Shown: in pieces, positions 4,234 through 7,271 of the stretch
How the letters are laid out: each line of letters begins with the position of its first letter
Position numbering within the stretch: position 1 is the first letter of the stretch
Assembly: GCA_020051025.1 (NCBI GenBank)
Contig: JAGVJS010000038.1
Location: 1-7,271, forward strand
DNA length: 7,271 nt
Origin: Sphingobium sp.
GTDB lineage: Bacteria > Pseudomonadota > Alphaproteobacteria > Sphingomonadales > Sphingomonadaceae
Reading direction: 5' to 3'
Position numbers and translations under genes: made by a program
The notes under the pieces: generated by a model
Seen by the model: the letters and a program-made list of their open reading frames with translations, nothing else
The model's database searches: none
Told to the model about the DNA's origin: nothing

Positions 4234-6765
4234 ATGGACCGCTTCGCTGATCGACGGTTCCACGACGCACGGCTGATGGCGGGCGAGGATATGCTCGCGC
4301 AACAGTTGTTCCTGTATCGCAACGATCTTCTGTTCTCGCCGGTTTTCGATCGTGTGTCGCCGCCGCTGTTGCGTTGGGTTGCGGATCATCGCGGCCGGCT
4401 GATTGCGGTCGAGCGCGAGAGCAGCCGCTTCCGTCCGCGATTCGCGGGTGACCCGATCGGTTTTGGCTGGCGCAGCATGTTGTCAGACGCCGATCGGCGC
4501 AACTTGCTGGCGGCGGCAAGCTCCAGCGATCGACCGCAAGCGTTGACGCTGGCGCTGCGCTGCGCCGACGGGCTGGATCGGTGGTGCATGATCCGCATGG
4601 CTTGCGTCGAAGGGACGGGCCGGCCGCGCTGGTATGGCACGGTCGAGGATGTGCATGAACGGCACGACCGTGATTCTCGCGTTCTGGCGGCGGCGCTGGC
4701 CGAAAGCCGCGAACATTATCGATCTTCGGTCGATCTTAGCCCTCAGGTGCCGTGGACTGCTGATCCGAAAGGCAGCATTGAGGAAGTAGGGCCGCGCTGG
4801 CTCGACCTGACCGGCATGATGCCGGAACAGGCGATGGGCACTGGCTGGCTGGGGGCGCTCCATCCCGACGACATGCAGCGCACGGTGGCTGTTTGGAGCG
4901 GTCATCTGGCCAGTGGTGCCCCGGTTGACATCGACTATCGCATCCGTCTGCGCGACGGTGGCTATCGCTGGATGCGCGCGCGAGCGTCCGCGCGACGCGA
5001 TCCGTCTGGTGCGATCTTGCGCTGGTACGGGACGCTGGAGGATGTTCACGCCGAACGACTGGCACAGACCGCGTTGAGCGATAGTGAGGAACGCTTTCGT
5101 CTGGCGGTACAGTCGGCGCGCCTTGGCATCTGGGATTTCGATTGTGTAACCGGCGCTCGAACCTGGTCCGATGAGTTCCGCCGTATGCTGGGATTGGAGG
5201 AACATCAACTCGCGACTACTGAACTGGCGTTGTCGCTGGTCCATCCGGGTGATCGGGATCGACTGAAATATATGTTGGAAGCGGTTGCGGCTGGCACGCT
5301 GCCGCCGCATTTTGAGGCGACGCTGCGCATCCATCGTGCCGACACGGGCGTCCTGCGCTGGATACGCAGCACCGGGTGGATGACTCGGTCGGATGCTGGT
5401 CGCCCGCTGAGGATCATTGTCACTTTCCGGGACGTGACGGAAGAACATGACGCGGATGAACGTATCCGTTGGGCGGCGACCCATGATCCGATGACGCGGT
5501 TGCCTAATCGCACATTGTGGCAGGCGGCTCTGGAAGAAATGGCGGCGCGCGCTCAGGTGGAGGGCCGCACCTTCGGTCTGCTGCTGCTCGACATAGACGA
5601 TCTCAAGCGCACCAATGATTCCATGGGGCATGACGCTGGCGATGCGCTGCTCTGCGCCTTTGCCCAGCGGCTGGCCTCAGTGGCGCCGGCGGATGCGGTG
5701 TTGGGCCGGTTGGGGGGGGACGAATTTGGGCTGGCGGCCCCTTCGCTGACCGATAGCGCAGCATTGGAGCAGTTAAGCGCTGCGCTGATCGACAATGTCC
5801 GCACGCCCCATGTTCATCAAGGACGCTCGCTCGACTGCGGCGTTAGCATAGGCGGCGCTGTATTCGGTGTTCATGCCGACCGGGCCGAAAATCTGCTCAA
5901 AGCGGCCGACCTGGCGCTTTATGCGTCCAAAGGGGCCGGGCGCGGCCGGCTGACGCTGTTCCATTCCACTCTGCGCGCGCAGGCGCAGCAGCGCAGTTCG
6001 ATGATCCGCATGGCGCGGCAGGTTGCAGCCGAGCGGCTGGCTACACCCTTCTATCAGCCACGCATCGACATGCGTAGCGGGCATGTGCTGGGCTATGAAG
6101 CGCTGCTGCGCTGGCATCATCCCCGTATGGGGGTGCAACTGCCCGGCACGATCGCCGCCGCGTTCGATCATCCCGAAATATCGGTGGCGTTGACGGCGCA
6201 GATGCTGGACGCGGTGCTGGTCGATCTACAATGCTGGCTTCGTTCGGATTTCGATCCGGGCCGGGTTGCAATAAATGCAGCGGCGGCGGACTTTGCGAGC
6301 GGTGACTTCGCTGACCGGGTATTGAGTCTTTTGGATCGTGCCAATGTTCCCACGAAGCATTTCGAGATCGAGGTAACGGAAAGCGTTTTTCTGGGGCGTG
6401 GAGCCGACCAGGTCGGCGATACGCTACAACATTTTTCGAATGCCGGGGTTCGAGTGGCGTTGGACGATTTCGGCACCGGCTTCGCCTCGCTCACGCATTT
6501 GAAGCAGTATCCGGTCGATGTGCTGAAGATCGACCGTAGCTTCGTCAACCATATCGAGCAGGATGCGGGTGATGCGGCGATCGTCGATGCGATCGTCAAG
6601 CTGGGTGGCAGTTTCGGTATGGAAGTAGTAGCAGAAGGAGTGGAAACTGCGGCTCAGGCTGATTTTCTGCTGCGTCATGGCTGCATTGTCGGCCAAGGAT
6701 TCCACCTCGGCCGGCCGCAACCCGTCACGGCTTTTTCACCGCCCAAAGTCGGTTCGCAGCTATAG
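4234..6765 (+). CDS. Cytoplasmic PAS-PAS-PAS-GGDEF-EAL cyclic-di-GMP signalling protein
   Basis: 843 residues with no signal peptide or membrane helix. Three PAS/PAC sensor modules lie at about 40-145, 160-277 and 285-405. The last two end in the PAC-like tails YGTLEDVHAE (265-274) and VTFRDVTEEH (396-405), and the first ends in a degenerate version, YGTVEDVHER. The GGDEF domain (about 412-575) has DPMTRLPNR (418-426), the metal ligand in DIDDLKRTND (453-462) and an intact GGDEF (494-498), so cyclase activity is possible. The RxxD product-inhibition site is not seen upstream of it. The EAL domain (about 600-832) keeps EAL (622-624), Asn681, Glu716 in VTES, DDFGTG (744-749), Lys765 and Glu801, so phosphodiesterase activity is expected. 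QGF replaces the usual QGY at 821-823. Which activity dominates, and what the PAS modules sense, cannot be read from the sequence. GGAGG at ideal spacing fixes ATG 4234. A G8 run covers the GGDEF codons. It is flanked by its own control region and a terminator, so it is a single-gene unit. Confidence 0.95.
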   Translation: MDRFADRRFHDARLMAGEDMLAQQLFLYRNDLLFSPVFDRVSPPLLRWVADHRGRLIAVERESSRFRPRFAGDPIGFGWRSMLSDADRRNLLAAASSSDRPQALTLALRCADGLDRWCMIRMACVEGTGRPRWYGTVEDVHERHDRDSRVLAAALAESREHYRSSVDLSPQVPWTADPKGSIEEVGPRWLDLTGMMPEQAMGTGWLGALHPDDMQRTVAVWSGHLASGAPVDIDYRIRLRDGGYRWMRARASARRDPSGAILRWYGTLEDVHAERLAQTALSDSEERFRLAVQSARLGIWDFDCVTGARTWSDEFRRMLGLEEHQLATTELALSLVHPGDRDRLKYMLEAVAAGTLPPHFEATLRIHRADTGVLRWIRSTGWMTRSDAGRPLRIIVTFRDVTEEHDADERIRWAATHDPMTRLPNRTLWQAALEEMAARAQVEGRTFGLLLLDIDDLKRTNDSMGHDAGDALLCAFAQRLASVAPADAVLGRLGGDEFGLAAPSLTDSAALEQLSAALIDNVRTPHVHQGRSLDCGVSIGGAVFGVHADRAENLLKAADLALYASKGAGRGRLTLFHSTLRAQAQQRSSMIRMARQVAAERLATPFYQPRIDMRSGHVLGYEALLRWHHPRMGVQLPGTIAAAFDHPEISVALTAQMLDAVLVDLQCWLRSDFDPGRVAINAAAADFASGDFADRVLSLLDRANVPTKHFEIEVTESVFLGRGADQVGDTLQHFSNAGVRVALDDFGTGFASLTHLKQYPVDVLKIDRSFVNHIEQDAGDAAIVDAIVKLGGSFGMEVVAEGVETAAQADFLLRHGCIVGQGFHLGRPQPVTAFSPPKVGSQL
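5712..5719 (+). repeat. G8 homopolymer within the GGDEF motif codons
   Basis: Eight consecutive G residues span the codons TTG GGG GGG GAC, encoding Leu-Gly-Gly-Asp of the GGDEF motif. It is the longest single-base run I can find in the window. One extra G would bring the TAG at 5754-5756 into frame, and one fewer would bring the TGA at 5747-5749 into frame. Either way the protein is cut shortly after residue 500 and loses the whole EAL domain. Confidence 0.9.
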
Positions 6766-6799
6766 GGTCGGACCCGGAGGCCCGGCCCTATTTTTATTT
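6762..6799 (+). terminator. Strong Rho-independent terminator after the GGDEF-EAL gene
   Basis: ATAGGGTCGG (6762-6771) pairs with CCGGCCCTAT (6782-6791) over ten positions, with one G-U pair. Inside, after an A/C mismatch, CC (6773-6774) can pair with GG (6779-6780) around a CGGA loop. TTTTTATTT follows at 6791-6799. The stem starts inside the TAG stop codon (6763-6765), so the gene ends in its own terminator. The T-tract contains the TAA stop (6796-6794) of the convergent gene. On the minus strand the stem is not followed by a T-run, so it works mainly rightward. Confidence 0.88.
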
Positions 6800-7271
6800 G
6801 CAGCGGCAGCTACGCACCGCGCGACGGCGCACGGCCTTGCGATAAGGCACGGTTTCAGTGACATAGCTGGTCGTCGTCGTGGTGGTGACGGCAGGTTGCA
6901 CAGTCACGGTCGTCACGACGGGGGCCGGATAATAATAGCCATTGGCGATGTAGCCACCGCCCTGGCTGACCACCGTTCCAGGACCACCCGACCAATGTGG
7001 CGCACCAGCATAGGGCGGGGCGTCATAATCGACCCCGGCGCCCCGTACGTCGCCTTCGAAGCGGCCGTCATAGGTGCCGCTAACCTGCCGGCCGTCATCG
7101 GTCGTCCAGGTGCCGGTCCAGCGACCTTCATATTCATTCTGGCTGGTCACGACGTCGTCGCCTGCGCCATAGCCATAATCATAGCCCGCACCCGGACGGC
7201 GTGGCGGCGGCGGAGCGTTGCGGCGCGGACCATCTTCCGCCTTGTCGATCGCCATGCCGGCGACGGCGCCC
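6794..7271 (-). CDS. Uncharacterised Gly/Tyr/Thr-rich protein; partial, N-terminus beyond right edge
   Basis: I do not recognise a named family. The frame stays open to the right edge. An internal ATG at 7255 exists but has no Shine-Dalgarno, and the codons before it read GAVAG, so the true start probably lies outside the window. A glycine-zipper or signal segment upstream is possible. From Met at 7255 there are 153 residues: a Pro/Arg-rich stretch (10-21), a Gly/Tyr segment (22-31), then the repeat-like block EYEGRWTGTWTTDDGRQVSG (41-60) followed by TYDGRFEGD. That block resembles MORN-type YxGxW/YxG repeats. A Tyr/Gly stretch (99-110) comes next, then a low-complexity region with six consecutive Thr, and a basic tail with two Cys (RSCRCK). 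Such composition is typical of envelope or secreted proteins, which is an inference. It converges on the GGDEF-EAL gene and ends within that gene's terminator. Confidence 0.72.
   Translation of the reverse strand, partial: GAVAGMAIDKAEDGPRRNAPPPPRRPGAGYDYGYGAGDDVVTSQNEYEGRWTGTWTTDDGRQVSGTYDGRFEGDVRGAGVDYDAPPYAGAPHWSGGPGTVVSQGGGYIANGYYYPAPVVTTVTVQPAVTTTTTTSYVTETVPYRKAVRRRAVRSCRCK

Noticed and set aside
4483..5631. A 382-codon minus-strand open frame within the GGDEF-EAL gene
   Set aside because: It is antisense to unmistakable PAS and GGDEF domains. Its product is Arg/Gln/His-rich without motifs, typical of a GC-driven shadow frame.

Overview
The window looks like a chromosomal segment from a GC-rich alphaproteobacterium, most likely of the sphingomonad group. 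This rests on GC-rich codon choice, the style of the leucyltransferase and threonine ammonia-lyase proteins, and a secreted amidohydrolase of a type familiar from that group. It is a judgement from protein style only, since there is no rRNA or other taxonomic marker. I see no tRNA, rRNA, CRISPR array, insertion sequence or phage gene.

Layout: (1) A minus-strand operon occupies about 1-1813. A 3-hydroxyisobutyrate-dehydrogenase-family reductase (944-1813) overlaps by four bases (ATGA) a probably exported metal-dependent amidohydrolase that runs off the left edge. (2) A 95-base divergent spacer follows, then a plus-strand medium-form threonine ammonia-lyase with a C-terminal ACT domain (1909-3156) and a likely terminator. 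(3) A short spacer with an imperfect hairpin leads to bpt, the aspartate/glutamate leucyltransferase of the N-degron pathway (best start GTG 3274, end 4092). (4) A strikingly AT-rich 141-base spacer carries repeated GTTYAACYT boxes and an 8-bp inverted repeat. It precedes a large cytoplasmic PAS-PAS-PAS-GGDEF-EAL cyclic-di-GMP protein (4234-6765), which ends in a strong Rho-independent terminator. (5) A convergent minus-strand gene of unknown function, rich in Gly, Tyr and Thr, enters from the right edge.

Apart from the coupled minus-strand pair, the genes look like separate transcription units with unrelated housekeeping or signalling roles: amino-acid catabolism or isoleucine precursor supply, protein turnover, and second-messenger control. 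No defence system or other clearly new multi-gene system is visible. The most interesting local signals are a G8 homopolymer exactly over the GGDEF motif, where a one-base slip either way would truncate the protein and remove the EAL domain, and the repeat-rich AT-rich control region in front of that gene.
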